Under the pieces are notes generated by a model. That model had not been told where the DNA came from, did no database searches, and saw nothing but the letters and a program-made list of their open reading frames with translations. From NCBI GenBank assembly GCA_947471745.1, contig CANJKZ010000975.1, positions 124,001 through 188,000 of the forward strand: a DNA stretch of 64,000 bases, in the 5' to 3' direction. This DNA comes from Closterium sp. Naga37s-1 (taxonomy: Eukaryota; Streptophyta; Zygnematophyceae; Desmidiales; Closteriaceae). A program made the position numbers and the translations under genes. This document shows positions 9,272 to 21,103 of this stretch, one piece after another (positions within the stretch are counted from its first letter, which is position 1; the number at the start of each line of letters is the position of its first letter).

Positions 9272-11555
9272 GGCTACAGCTCGTTCCGCTCCTTCAGCAG
9301 GTTCTTGGTCAGCCGCCTCCCCCTAGTCCTGCTCCCTCCTTAGAGTGTCCTCCGCCTGTCCAGTCGCAGTCACAGTTACCGCCTGCCTCGCCACTCCCTG
9401 GTCCTTCTCCTTACACTGGTCCGACTGGAGGTCTTACAGAGCGTCGTGAGCCTGAGTCTCGTCCTGCGTCGCCAGAGTCTCGTCGTGCGTCACCTGTTCG
9501 TGCTGCTCACACTGGTCGTCGTGTTCCGCGTCAGCGTCCTCCTGCTGTCCCAGGCACTCACCAGATGGCACTTCGTCCTTCCACTGCTCCTCAGCGTGTC
9601 CCTCTGCCGTCTCCTCCTGCGTCTTCTCTTCCTGCTCTTGCTGACCCGGAGTCTGACTCCCTTCGTGCTGCCAGTCCTACTGTCAAGCGTCTCCTCGCCA
9701 CAGTTGTCACTGACCCTTCCTTTGAGTCCTCTGCTGCGTCTGCTCTAGTCGCTGAGTTAGTTGACTTTGCTGCCGCTTGTCGTCTAGACTACGCCGCTAG
9801 CCTTGTCGCTGAGTCTGAGTCTGAGTCTGTCTGTCCTTCGTCCGTCGGGGGTGAGTGTGCTCTTGGCACGGACGTCCTTGAGGACAGACAGGAGGAGTTT
9901 GAGTGCTTTGCCGCTGCGTTACCTCATCTCGTGTCCATGCTGGTTGCCCCTGAGGGAGACCCGGATGCTCCAGACATCCCGACCCCGCGCTCTTACGCTG
10001 AGGCGATCGCGGGTGAGTACTCCTCTCAGTGGCAGACAGCCATGGACGCAGAGATGGCTTCTTGGAAGTCCACAGGCACCTACGTCGACGAGGTTCCCCC
10101 ACCTGGGGCGAACATCGTCAGTGGCATGTGGATTTTCAGGGTGAAGCGGCCGCCGGGTTCTCCGCCTGCCTTCAAGGCGCGTTACGTTGCACGAGGCTTC
10201 AGTTAGCGAGAGGGAGTTGACTTCTTCCAGACCTTCTCCCCGACCCCGAAGATGACCACTCTTCGGGTTCTGCTGCACGTCGCCGCTCAGCGTGACTACG
10301 AGCTCCACTCTCTTGACTTCAGCACAGCTTTCTTGCAGGGCAGCCTGCACGAGGAGATCTGGCTGCGCCGCCCACCTGGCTTCACTGGGTCGTTCCCTCC
10401 TGGTACCCAGTGGAGCCTCCGACGGCCAGTCTACGGTCTCCGCCAGGCGCGCGTGAGTGGCACGACACACTGAGGACTACACTTGCGGCTCTTGGGTTCG
10501 CTCCTTCTACTGCTGACCCGTCGCTGTTTCTACGCACCGACACTTCACTGCCGCCGTTCTACATCCTCGTGTATGTCGACGACTTGGTCTTTGCCACTGC
10601 TGACACTACGGCACTCGCCCACGTGAAGTCGGAGCTGCAGAAGAGACACACGTGCACAGACCTGGGTGAACTGACAAGCTATCTTGGCTTGCGGATCACC
10701 CGGGACAGAGCACGGCGCACCATCACCTTGACTCAGTCACACATGGTGCAGCAGGTCCTTCAGCGCTTCCGCTTCACGTACTCCTCGCCTCAGCCCACTC
10801 CTCTGCCTACCGGTCACTCGCTCTCAGCTCTGCCTTCGGATGAGTCCGTAGAGCCGAGTGGCCCGTATCCAGAGCTTGTGGGCTGCCTCATGTACCTGAT
10901 GACCTGCACTAGACCTGACCTTGCATACCCTCTTAGCATCCTTGCACGCTATGTCGCTCCTGGTCGTCACCGGAAGGAGCACATGGATGCCGCTAAGAGG
11001 GTGTTGCGTTACTTGTGCAGTACGTCGGGCATGGGGCTAGTGCTTGGAGGACGAGACCGAGTTGTACTCACTGGGCACTCAGATGCTTCTTGGGCTGACG
11101 ACCAGGCTACTCAGCGGTCGTCTCAGGGTTACACCTTCAGCCTTGGCTCTGGTTCTGTTTCTTGGCGTTCTACACGCTCGTCTTCCGTTCTCAGCTCCAG
11201 TTGTGAGGCTGAGATCTACGCCACAGCCATGGCTGCACAGGAGTTATGCTGGCTCACCTACCTGCTGACCGACTTGGGAGAGCGGCCTCGTTCTCCTCCA
11301 GTGCTGTACGTCGACAACAAGGCTACCATTGCCTTGTGTGAGGAGCACAGACTGGAGCACAGAACGAAGCATATCGCTCTACGGTACTTCCTTGCTCGAG
11401 AGCTGCAGCAGCGTGGTCAGCTTCGTCTGCGTTACGTGGCCACTCGGGCCAACACTGCTGATGTGTTCACCAAGGCGCTTCAGCCTTGTGACCATCAGCG
11501 CTTCTGTACTGTTCTAGGCCTTGTGCCTACAGTGCCTCACTTGCTTACTTCTTGA
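9272..11555 (+). pseudogene. copia RT-RNase H remnant
   Basis: The frame encodes the spacer-to-RT junction (GTDVLEDRQEEFE, WQTAMDAEMASWKSTGTYVD), RT with MTTLRVLLHVAAQRDYELH and the catalytic YVDDLVFAT near 10570. RNase H follows with the Asp of GHSDASWADD, the Glu of SSCEAEIYA and the Asp of YVDNKATIALC. It ends at VPHLLTS with TGA at about 11553. Two lesions inactivate it. A CAG-to-TAG change at about 10204 falls in GFSQRE. A one-base deletion at about 10450 in LRQAPREW shifts the frame. Confidence 0.85.
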
Positions 11556-11791
11556 CTCTGTTTGTACTGTGATCTCTATATATATACCTGCATACTTACA
11601 CTTGCTAGGTTGTGCTCACTGTACCCCTTGCTATATTATTAAACTGCATGTGAACTGGTCTTGTGACCACTTGCTTGTGCTCGGAATTTGTGTGGTTTCC
11701 TCGAGATCCACCCTGAGCTTGCTTTGCCCTTCCTGACTGGTCTTGTGACCACTACTTGCTCTGGCTATCCCCCATTTCGCCTATGGGGGTG

Positions 11792-11934
11792 TGTCAAAAC
11801 ATATGCATAATTGTATCTAGGCTATATTGGGGCTAGCCTTAGGGGGTACACAAATAGTCTCGACACTCTAGTCTTGTACCCCAATCTTCACCTAATCATC
11901 ACCTTTCCTCGTTCCCTAGCTAGTGATTCTAACA
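11792..11934 (+). repeat. 3' LTR of truncated copia element
   Basis: TGTCAAAACATATGC...GATTCTAACA, 143 bp, preceded by the family purine tract ctatgggggtg. It is homologous in layout but not identical to the LTRs at 13260 and 17978. Confidence 0.8.
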
Positions 11935-13254
11935 CGCTCTGGTCTTTATTTTGGTGTTCTTTTATTATTTCGCTATGCTTATAGCGAATTACGATTTTAG
12001 GTTCATTTTAGGTTCATTTCGTAGTTTTCAGGTTCAATTAGGGTTTACAACTCTTTCTTCAATTGTACCTCGAGATTTTCCCAACAACTTCTCTCGCTAC
12101 CTTCTCTCTCTCTAGCCATGGCTTCCATGGTCTCAACCTGAACATTAAGTGCAGCGGCTTTCACTGCATTGCAGGCGCGTCATCCAAGATTTCGGCAGTA
12201 GTACATGTGGACAGACGGGACTTCAGACCCGCCGACACTTAAAATTGCAACGGAAAATGCAGTCGCTGCATCGCACTTAAGTAGAAGAGGGGCGCAAGCG
12301 GCGAGGGAAATCCAGGACCGTACACCTCGGAAACAACTCTTGCGACGATGCGTCCCTGCTGTTGTTGACAGCTGGCCGGCGATTTCGAGAGCGGGTTCCC
12401 AGTACAGGGAAGTCGTTTTCAGGGACATCCTCAACGACCCACGATTAAACGGTGTTCAGAGTACCACCCCACCATTTTTGGAGGAGTGTGGTACACACCA
12501 CCAGGACATACGGGAAGAAACTGCCCGACGGCAAAGCGGGAGTCAAAGAACGACGTGAAGAGCAGGGTAAAAGCTAGTGGAAACAACCTGCGGCCACCTT
12601 CGCCCAAACCTCACCATCCCCACGAAGTGCTGGTTCCGACTCAGGTAGTCGACCTGACTTGGCCGAATAACAGGGGTGAACACGTGCCTACCCTGTGCTG
12701 GTAACAGCACCCGGATTGGTGCTCGTTCGATAGTTGTAAAAAAAAAAAAGGGAGTTTATTGGCAATGTTCTACTCCGACAAAAGCAGGCTGGGTGAAACA
12801 GCACGCAAAAAAAATCGGGGAGCTGCAAGGACAACAACGGTGCAGTTTACTGGTTTCTCCTGACTCAGGCGTCTACTCGGTATACGGTGCAGCGGCGAAG
12901 TTGGGACCCGCAAGCTGCGGTATTTCATGGCGTGATAGGCTGGCAGGCTGCAAAGCAGTTGGGTGCGAGCTTTAATTAAAACGGCCCCAACTCTGATAGC
13001 ATTTGTGCCTGCACTATAGCCGGATAATCGCGCAGGCAGCTTCAACTTTATACTTCATCCGACAAACGCAGACGCTGGGTGAACTGTGGTTTCGCGATAT
13101 TGTCGGGGGGTGGAGTCGAGGATGTTTCTACAATTCTTGGGGTGTGGTTGAGCTGTTGGGGGACTTCGCCTGAAGGGTCGCTATTACGTAAACGAAAGGG
13201 CTGGTAAGGCTCGCATAAGTAGGGATACATAGGACCCGTTGGTCGACGTTTAAA
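11935..13254 (+). other. Decayed non-copia retroelement-like sequence (left part)
   Basis: After a promoter-like AT-rich stretch (11940-12110), an ATG at about 12119 opens a frame with early stops. It continues as a charged protein-like stretch (12205-12558), and a second frame holds WYTPPGHTGRNC (about 12489-12524), which resembles a Gag zinc knuckle that has lost its first cysteines. The sequence resumes at 18114 beyond the inserted copia element. The identity is uncertain; a dead gypsy-like or other gag is my best reading. Confidence 0.3.
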
Positions 13255-13259
13255 TACAC

Positions 13260-13390
13260 TGTCAGAAATGAGAAGGAGAAGTGATTGAACTAAGAAGATT
13301 GGGAGTACAAGTATGAAACCCTAGAAGCTGTACCCCCTAAGGGTAAACCCACTACAGCCTACAGAACACAAACATATACAATGTTTGACA
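13260..13390 (-). repeat. 3' LTR of deletion derivative
   Basis: 131 bp partner of 17978-18108, flanked on the interior side by the purine tract ctatgggggtg on the minus strand. Confidence 0.9.
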
Positions 13391-13627
13391 CACCCCCATA
13401 GGCAAAGTGGGAGACAACCAGATGGTCACAAGACCAGTCAAAGCAAAGCAAGGCAAAGCACAGCTCAGGGTGGAACCCAAGGATACCACACAAATTCCGA
13501 GCACAAGCAAGCGGTCACAAGACCAGTTCACATGCAGTTTGATAATATAACAAGAGGTACAGTGATCACAACCTAGCGAGTGTAAGCATGCAGGTATATA
13601 TATATAGAGATCACAGTACAAGCAGAG

Positions 13628-16600
13628 TCAAGAAGTAAGCAAGTGAGGCACAGTAGGCACAAGGCCTAGAACAGTACAGAAACGCTGATGATCACAAGGC
13701 TGAAGCGCCTTGGTGAACACATCAGCAGTGTTGGCCCGAGTGGCCACGTAAGCAAGACGAAGCTGACCACGCTGCTGCAGCTCTCGAGCAAGGAAGTAGC
13801 GCAGAGCGATGTGCTTCGTTCTGTGCTCCAGTCTGTGCTCCTAACACAAGGCAATGGCGGCCTTGTTGTCGACGTACAGCACTGGAGGAGAACGAGGCCG
13901 CTCTCCCAGGCCGGTCAGCAGGTAGGTGAGCCAGCGTAACTCCTGTGCAGCCATGGCTGTGGCGTAGATCTCAGCCTCACAACTCGAGCTGAGAACTGAA
14001 GACGAGCGTGTAGAACGCCAAGAAACTGAACCAGAGCCAAGGCTGAAGGTGTAACCCTGAGACGACCGCTGCGTAGCCTGGTCGTCAACCCAAGAAGCGT
14101 CTGAGTGCCCAGTGAGGACAACGTTGCTCCGTCCTCCAAGCACAAGCCCCATGCCCGACGTACTGCACAAGTAGCGCAACACCCTCTTAGCGGCATCCAT
14201 GTGCTCCTTCCGGTGACGGCCAGGAGCGACATAGCGTGCTAGGATGCTAAGAGGGTATGCAAGGTCAGGTCGAGCGCAGGTCATCAGGTACATGAGGCAG
14301 CCCACAAGCTCTGGATACGGGCCACTCGGCTCTACGGACTCATCGAAGGCAGAGCTGAGAGCGAGTGACCGGTAGGCAGAGGAGTGGCCTGAGGCGAGGA
14401 GTACGTGAAGCGGAAGCGCTGAAGGACCTGCTGCACCATGTGTGACTGAGTCAAGGTGATGGTGCGCTGTGCTCTGTCCCGGGTGATCCGCAAGCCAAGA
14501 TAGCTTGTCAGCTCACCCAGGTCTGTGCACGTGTGTCTCTTCTGCAGCTCCGACTTCACGTGGGCGAGTGCCTCAGTGTCAGCAGTAGCAAAGACCAAGT
14601 CGTCTACGTACACGAGAACGTAGAACGGCGGCAGAGTGGTGTCGGTGCGTAGAAACAGCGACGGGTCAGCAGTAGAAGGAGCAAACCCAAGAGCAGCAAG
14701 AGTAGTCCTCAGTGTGTCGTGCCACTCACGGGGTGCCTGGCGGAGACCGTAGACTGGCCGCCGGAGGCTCCACTGGGTACCAGCAGGGAACGACCCAGTG
14801 AAGCCAGGTGGGCGGCGCAGCCAGATCTCCTCGTGCAGGCTGCCCTGTAGGAAAGCAGTGCTGAAGTCAAGAGAGTGGAGCTCGTAGTCACGCTGAGCGG
14901 CGACGTGCAGCAGAACCCGAAGAGTGGTCATCTTCGGGGTCGGGGAGAAGGTCTGGAAGAAGTCAACTCCCTCTCGCTGACTGAAGCCTCGTGCAACGTA
15001 ACGCGCCTTGAAGACAGGCGGAGAACCCGGCGGCCGCTTCACCCTGAAAATCCACATGCCACTGACGATGTTCGCCCCAGGTGGGGGAACCTCGTCGACG
15101 TAGGTGCCTGTGGACTTCCAGGAAGCCATCTCTGCGTCCATGGCTGTCTGCCACTGAGAGGAGTAGGGACCCTCTATCGCCTCTGCGTAAGAGCGCGGGG
15201 TCGGGATGTCTGGTGCATCCGGGTCTCCCTCAGGGGCAATCAGCATGGACACGAGATGAGGTAAAGCATCGGCAAAGCACTCAAACTCCTCCTGTCTGTC
15301 CTCAAGGACGTCCGTGCCAAGAGCACACTCACCCCCGACGGACGGAGGACAGACAGACCCAGACTCAGCAACAAGGCTAGCGGCGTAGTCTAGACGACAG
15401 GCGGCAGCAAAGTCAACAAGTTCAGCAACTAGAGCAGACGCAGTAGTGGACTCAAAGGAAGGGTCAGTGACAACAGTAGCGAGGAGACGCGTGACAGTAG
15501 GACTGGCAGCACGAGCAAGGTCTGATGGCGGGTCAGCAACGTCAGGAAGAGAGGACGCAGGAGGAGACGGCAGAGGGACACGCTGTGGAGCAGTGGAAGG
15601 ACGCAGAGTCATATAGTGAGTGCCAAGTATAGGAGGAGGACGCTGACGTGGAGCACGACGACCAGTGCGGACAGCACGGACAGACGACTCTGGACGAGAC
15701 TCAGGCGACTCAGTACGAGACTCAGGCGACGCAGGACGAGACTCAGGCTCACGACGCTCCGTAAGACCTCTAGTCGGCCCAGCGTAAGGAGAAGGACCAG
15801 GCAGCGGAGAGGCAAGCGGTAACTGTGACTGCGACTGGACAGGTGGTGGACTCAGTGGGGGAGGAGAAGGACCAGTGGAGGGCGGGAGGCCAAGAACCTG
15901 CTGAAGGAGCGGAACGTAGTACGGCCGCGGCCGCTCAGCACCTCCTGGACCAGCAGAGACAGCACCAACACCCTCAGCCCCAGGGTCTCCAGCTACAACT
16001 CCCGCAGCACCACCAGTAACCCCAGCAGCTCCAGTACCTCCAGCTCCAACCCCCGCAGCAGCTCCAGTCCCAGCAGCTCCAGTACCTCCAGTACGAGCAC
16101 CTCCAGAACCAGCGGCTCCAGCAGCTCCAGCACCAGCAGTACCTCCAGCAGCACCTGCACCAGCAGCACCTCCAGTAGCACCAGCCGCACCTCCAACACC
16201 AGCAGCACCTCCAGCAACTCTAGCACCAGCAGTACCTCCAGCACCAGCAGTGCCTCCAGCAGCTCCAGCACCAGCAGCACCTCCAGCAGCACCACCAGCA
16301 GCTCCTGCACCAGCAGCACCAGCACCAGCAGCAGCTCCAGCTCCAGGGTCCAAAGCACCAGTAGCGCCACTCCGGAGACTGCAGCGCCGAGCGTACCACT
16401 CTCGGAGCCGCTGGGGAGAGGGCGGCTCCCGCCTAGGCGGGGAACCACGAGCACCAGCTCCCGCAGCACCCCTAGCCCCAGAAGCGCCCCTCCTAAGGCT
16501 GCAGTACCGCGAGTACCACTCCCGCAGCTGCTGTGAAGAGGGAGCACCTCCAGGCGCAGCACTGTCAGTCGCAGCACCCCCAGGCTCAGTACCCTCAGAC

Positions 16601-17433
16601 GTAGCACTCTCAGGCTCAGCACCCCCAGACTCAGCACCCCCAGGCTCAGTACCCCCAGACTCCTCACGCTCAGGCTCAGCACCCCCAGGCTCCGCACCCC
16701 CAGGCTCCGCACCCCCAGGCTCCGCACCCCCAGGCTCCGCACGCTCAGGCTCAGCACCCCTAGCAGGACGAGAGTCGACAGCTACCTCAACAGGCTCAAC
16801 CGGGTCTACCTGGGACACACCTGAGGGAGCGGCACCCTGAGGGGGGAGGGGGTCTACCACAGCAGCACCTGGTGCGAGGAAGAGAGGCGGGGGGGGGAGC
16901 GGGGCAGTGCGGTAGGGGAAGAGGCGGTAGTAGGGGACCGACTCGTTGAAAGTGACGTCCTGAGAGGGCAGGACACGGCGCGAGGTGGCGTGGTAAAACT
17001 GCCAACCAGACGCGTCCGGGACAAAGCCAAGGAAGACACAAGGAACAGCGCGGGAGGAGAGCTTGTCCGCGGACGTATCGCGGACAAAAGCACGAGATCC
17101 CCAGTCCCGGAACACCGACGCATCGCCAACCTCTCCCGTCCAACGCAGTGTCGGCGAAGTCTCCGGAACAGAGACACGGGGCCGGAGGTTGAGCTGATGC
17201 GCAGCGTATCGGACCGCAAACGGCCACAGAAAGTGGGGGGCAGCCGCATGGATCAAGGAGGTACGAGCGACCTCCATGACCAAGCCAATGCGGCGCTCAG
17301 CAACCCCATTCTGCTGTGGAGAGGCCGGAAGCATGAACGACTGCTCAATGCCCTCCCCACGACAAAAGTCCCGCAAGAGGCCGGAGAAAAACTCCCCACC
17401 TCTGTCAGAGTGCAGACGCAGAATAGGAACAAC
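13628..17433 (-). pseudogene. copia integrase(part)-RT-RNase H polyprotein
   Basis: The frame starts within integrase at LRLHSDRGGEF (second catalytic Asp) and contains SPQQNGVAERRIG with the catalytic Glu. A long acidic GAEPGG and Gly/Ala spacer (about 15900-16800) precedes a complete RT with YVDDLVFAT. A missing G at about 14344 (in ALPSDESVEP) shifts the frame before the RNase H half. A GAG-to-TAG nonsense change at about 13838-13840 follows YVDNKAAIALC. Without these two lesions the frame would run to the TGA at 13628-13630. The missing integrase N-terminus means it cannot complete integration by itself. Confidence 0.88.
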
Positions 17434-17977
17434 AGTTTCTGCAGGTGGGGCGGCGCGGCTCGATCAGGGCGGCGCGACTCGGGCGGCGCGACTCGGGCGG
17501 CGCGGCTCGGGCAGGTAGGGCGGCGCGACGGCGGGCCTATGCACGGTGCGCGGCGGCGCCTAGGGTGCGGCTGCGCGCGGCCCGCGGCTGCGTTCGTGCG
17601 GCGGCTAAGCGCGAGCTGCAGCAGCCGACGCGCGATCGCCGCTGCGCGCGGGCTGCGACCTGCGGGCGGGCGGCGGTGGGTCGAGCGTCGGCCTAGGGGC
17701 GAGCGGGGCCTACGGGCGACGGCCTACTGGCGCGCGCGAGAAAAAAATCGGGCCGCCCTAGGCGGCTAACGGGCTACTCGCGCTAAAAAAACGCGGGGCC
17801 GCGCTCGGGCTGCTAGCGGGCTGCAAACGAGCAGCGTGAGAGGAGGGCGCGCGAGGGCGCACTAGGAGAGAGGCGCACGAGGGCGCTAAGACGGTAGGGC
17901 GCACGAGGGCACCTCTAGCGGAACGGTGGGCCCTTAGGTAAGCGGTCCTAGGTCCCTAACCTAGGCTCTTAATACCA
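17434..17977 (-). repeat. GC-rich leader of deletion derivative
   Basis: Non-coding GC-rich leader between the primer site and residual integrase, with degenerate ggcggcgcg-type repeats. GGGCCCACC (minus strand, 17925-17933) lies 44 nt inside the LTR. Confidence 0.6.
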
Positions 17978-18108
17978 TGTCAGAAATGAGAAGGAGAAGT
18001 GATTGAACTAAGAAGATTGGGAGTACAAGTATGAAACCCTAGAAGTTGTACCCCCTAAGGGTAAACCCACTACAGCCTATAGAACACAAACTTATACAAT
18101 GTTTGACA
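17978..18108 (-). repeat. 5' LTR of deletion derivative
   Basis: 131 bp, TGTCAAAC...TTTCTGACA in element orientation. It differs from its partner at three positions, suggesting a fairly recent insertion. Confidence 0.9.
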
Positions 18109-18113
18109 TACAC

Positions 18114-18999
18114 ACCTCGGGGAATTCTTCAAAGAAGCGCGGGAGCAGCCGAAACTTTGGAACTACCTGCCGACAGCGAAAGATGGGTGAAACGTCCGCA
18201 AAGCGCCGGTGGGAGAAATGTGGTAATTTGTTGAACATCATCGGAAAAGCAGTTCGACGACGGGGTCGACGGCGTTGATGCGCTCTAGGTTCCGTGAAAC
18301 TTGGTATCGGAATAACCCAGGTCTTGTCCACGGTTCCAGATTATACACACATGATAGGGTCTGTTGAACTGAAGGAAATAGCTGGTGACTGAGTGGGCAG
18401 CTACAGTACGCCCGACGATTTCAGAGGAGAACTGCACCTGCAACCGAGGATTTATGGGGTTTCTGACACCGATATTTACGAAGAGAAATCGTGACAGACT
18501 TATCGGTTTATGGTTAGGAGCACCGACAATTCGCGGCAGAATTCGGCGCTTGGTAGAAAGCGCGCAACATGGACGTGGAGCAACATCACGAGGAAATCTA
18601 TGGCATCTTCGGGGGGACGAACGACATCGACGGAAACTTTTGCGAGAAGCAACTGCAACAGTGGAGGGGGAAGAGACAGCTGTTTTTTCATCTCTTCACA
18701 GAAGCCCTCGCGACTTGCGACAAACTGCTCGGCGAGTTTGGACAAAATCGCCGGGGGTGCTGACGTCATCTGACACCCGAGAATGGGTTCGACATCAATT
18801 GCTGAAGCGACATTTGATTCAGTTACATGACCGACATCTTAAACCCTAAAATCTCGTAAAGGAATTCGCTGCCAAGCGCCTTCGCTCGCCGATTTTTGTA
18901 ACACTCTTAATTTCACGGCAAGAGGATTACAGGACGCGATACTTCCAACTCTGCACACGACAACAGATTCAAATTGACCCGCCCACGACAAACGACATT
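18114..18999. other. Decayed retroelement-like sequence (right part)
   Basis: Continuation of the host sequence interrupted by the 13260-18108 insertion. Two short overlapping frames look protein-like: 18569-18763 on the plus strand with an acidic/amphipathic stretch, and 18500-18769 on the minus strand. Neither matches a family I recognise, and frequent stops surround both. Confidence 0.3.
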
Positions 19000-19004
19000 A
19001 TTAC

Positions 19005-19133
19005 TGTCAGAACATTATAGCTCATGCATATTGTGTAGGCTATAGTGGGGTAGCCCATAAGGGGTACAACCCAATTAGGGTTAGTACTTGTACCCAATTC
19101 ATTCATAGTTCATCCATTCCTTGTTTCTTCTCA
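19005..19133 (+). repeat. 5' LTR of young copia element
   Basis: 129 bp, TGTCAGAACATTATAG...TTTCTTCTCA, the same base for base as 26160-26288. It should contain the promoter and the R region, but no clear TATA box could be singled out. Confidence 0.95.
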
Positions 19134-19151
19134 TGGTATCGAGCAGGTTCC
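19134..19151 (+). other. Primer-binding site (initiator tRNA-Met)
   Basis: TGGTATCGAGCAGGTTCC begins at the first base after the LTR. TGGTATC pairs with the 3' end of initiator tRNA-Met (...GATACCA); after that the pairing needs a one-base skip relative to the canonical TGGTATCAGAGC. Confidence 0.75.
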
Positions 19152-19170
19152 CCCGTGGGAACTGTTCCTA

Positions 19171-19179
19171 GGGCCCACC
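19171..19179 (+). promoter_or_regulatory. Leader motif GGGCCCACC
   Basis: GGGCCCACC lies 37 nt after the 5' LTR. The same motif occupies the matching place in four other copies here (17925-17933, 32401-32409 and 43516-43524 on minus; 33874-33882 on plus), with a GGGCCCACA variant at 988-996. It is the reverse complement of GGUGGGCCC in the anticodon arm of plant initiator tRNA-Met and is also a GGGCCC palindrome, so it may serve in primer tRNA contact or RNA dimerisation. Confidence 0.5.
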
Positions 19180-19220
19180 GTTTTTTTTTCCTGCCCGGAG
19201 CGCACTCAGCCCCTGCCCGA

Positions 19221-19975
19221 GTCGCGCTCCCCTCTCTCGCGCCGCCCTCGCGGCCCCCTTCGAGCCGCCCTCGCGGCTCTATCCGCCGCCCTTCGCGGCC
19301 CCTACTCCGCCGCCCTCGCGGCCCCGATCCGCCGCCCTCGCGGCCCCGATCCGCCGCCCTCGCGGCCCCGCTCCGCCGCCCTCGCGGCCCCTGATCCGCC
19401 GCCCTTCGCGGCCCCGATCCGCCGCCCTCGCGGCCCCGCTCAGCCGCTCTCGCGGCCCTCGATCCGCCGCCCTTCGCGGCCCCGATCCGCCGCCCTCGCG
19501 GCCCCTTCTCTGCCGCCCTCGCGGCCCCGATTCGCCGCCCTCGCGGCCCCGATCTGCCGCCCTCGCGGCCCCTACTCCGCCGCACTCGCGGCCCCTACTC
19601 CGCCGCCCTCGCGGCCCCGATCCGCCGCCCTCGCGGCCCCGATCCGCCGCCCTAGCGGCCTCCGGCCCCTGCTCCTACGGCCCCCCCCGCTCCTACTCCT
19701 ACGAGCAGCCCACCCGCCGAGCCGCCCAGCAACCGAGCCGCCCAGCCGCTGAGCCGCCCAGCAGCCGAGCCGCCCAGCAGCCGAGCCGCCCTGCCGCCGA
19801 TACGCCCAGCAGCCGAGCCGCCCAGCAGCCGAGCCGCCCAGCCGCCGAGCCGCCCAGCCGCCGAGCCGCCCAGCCGCCGAGCCGCCCAGCAGCCGAGCCG
19901 CCCAGCAGCCGAGCCGCCGAGCCGCCCAGCAGCCGAGCCGCCCTGCAGCCGAGCCGCCCGAACCGCCCTGTCCGG
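19221..19975 (+). repeat. GC-rich tandem-repeat leader
   Basis: About 20 units of roughly 18-20 bp (core ccgccctcgcggccccgat) fill 19221-19660. They are followed by units around gagccgcccagcagcc at 19700-19970. Such a leader separates LTR from gag in all copies of the family, although the repeat units differ between copies. Confidence 0.8.
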
Positions 19976-20042
19976 TAAGAGCAGCGCCTCTCTCACAGCA
20001 CTGCCCTCACCCTACTGTTTGCACTGCTAGTCTACTGCTGTC

Positions 20043-21068
20043 ATGGCTACCCCTAGTGTCCTCGCTTTTGACGCTGAGGGTCGGGCCATTGACTTTGACG
20101 TCTGGATAGATGACCTGCAGCTTTTCTTACAGTGCGACAGAGCAGACGGCCTCTCCCTCTTTGACCTCACTTCTGGTGCCTCTCCTTCCCCCGCTGCTGA
20201 TGCTGACGCCACTGTTCGCTCACAGTGGGCCACGCGCGATGCTGCTGCACGTCTTGCTGTGCGTCGCCACCTACCTACCTCTGAGCGTGCGCACTTTAGC
20301 CAGTACAAGAGTGCTCAGACCTTGTACGACGCTGTAGTTGCACGCTACTCCTCCCCTGCCACTGCTGCACTGAGCCGCCTCATGCTACCGTACCTCTTCC
20401 CTGACCTTGCTGCCTTTCCCACAGTCGCTGACCTCATTACGCACCTCCGCACTAGTGACACTCGCTACCGCGCTGCGCTTCCTGCTGAGTTCTGCGCCAA
20501 GAACCCCCCCCCCATGTACATCACCCTCTACTACATAGTCACCCGTCTCCCTGACTCCCTTCGCGTAGTCAGGGACCACTTCCTCTCGGTTTGTCCCACC
20601 ACTCTCACCGTTGACCTCCTCGAGAAGGCACTCCTAGCAGCAGAAAAGAGCATAGTCGCTGTAGGAGCCTCTCGTGGTGACCCTCGCACCCCCATCTTTG
20701 AGGGGTGTTCCCCCTCCCCTCTTTTGCCCTCTGTTGCCTCTGCTGCTGCGGCCGACCTCGCTGGTTTGGAGTCGGTTGGGGCAGCGTCTACCCCCAGCGG
20801 GAGACGCCGCCCTGGCAGGGGCAAGGGGGGCAGGGGCGCTGGAGGAGCTAGCGGGGGCGGTGGAGGCGGCGGTGGAGGCGGTGGAGGAGATGGGGGTGGC
20901 GGTGGGGGTGGTGGCGGGGGTGGAGGTGTAGGTGGCGGCGGTGGAGGCGCAGGCGGCAGCTGCGGTGGCGGAGGGAGCGGAGGTGGCGGCGGTGGAGGAG
21001 GAGGCGGCGGAGGAGGTGGAGCTGGTCGGGGTGGCGCAGCGCAGAGGGTCAGCTCCGGTGGTGGTCAG

Positions 21069-21103
<35 letters not shown>

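Larger units (their letters stand above)
9272..11934 (+). mobile_element. 5'-truncated copia element with 3' LTR
   Basis: Similarity to the other copia copies begins abruptly at about 9272 in the spacer before RT and runs through RT and RNase H to a 143-bp 3' LTR (11792-11934). The 5' LTR, gag, protease and integrase are missing. No target duplication can be tested because the 5' end is lost. Confidence 0.85.
13260..18108 (-). mobile_element. Copia deletion derivative with both LTRs and TSD
   Basis: A minus-strand element of 4849 bp has LTRs at 13260-13390 (3') and 17978-18108 (5'), 131 bp each with three differences. The exact target duplication is tacac (13255-13259 and 18109-18113). The primer site TGGTATTAAGAGCC lies next to the 5' LTR, the GGGCCCACC motif at 17925-17933 and the purine tract next to the 3' LTR. 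The leader (17434-17977) joins directly into the middle of integrase, so gag, protease and the N-terminal half of integrase are gone. The element could only have moved with proteins supplied by relatives. Confidence 0.92.

Noticed and set aside
19155..19585. Plus- and minus-strand frames in the leader of the young copia element
   Set aside because: Periodic 18-20 bp GC repeats create them; gag starts at 20043 with clear homology.
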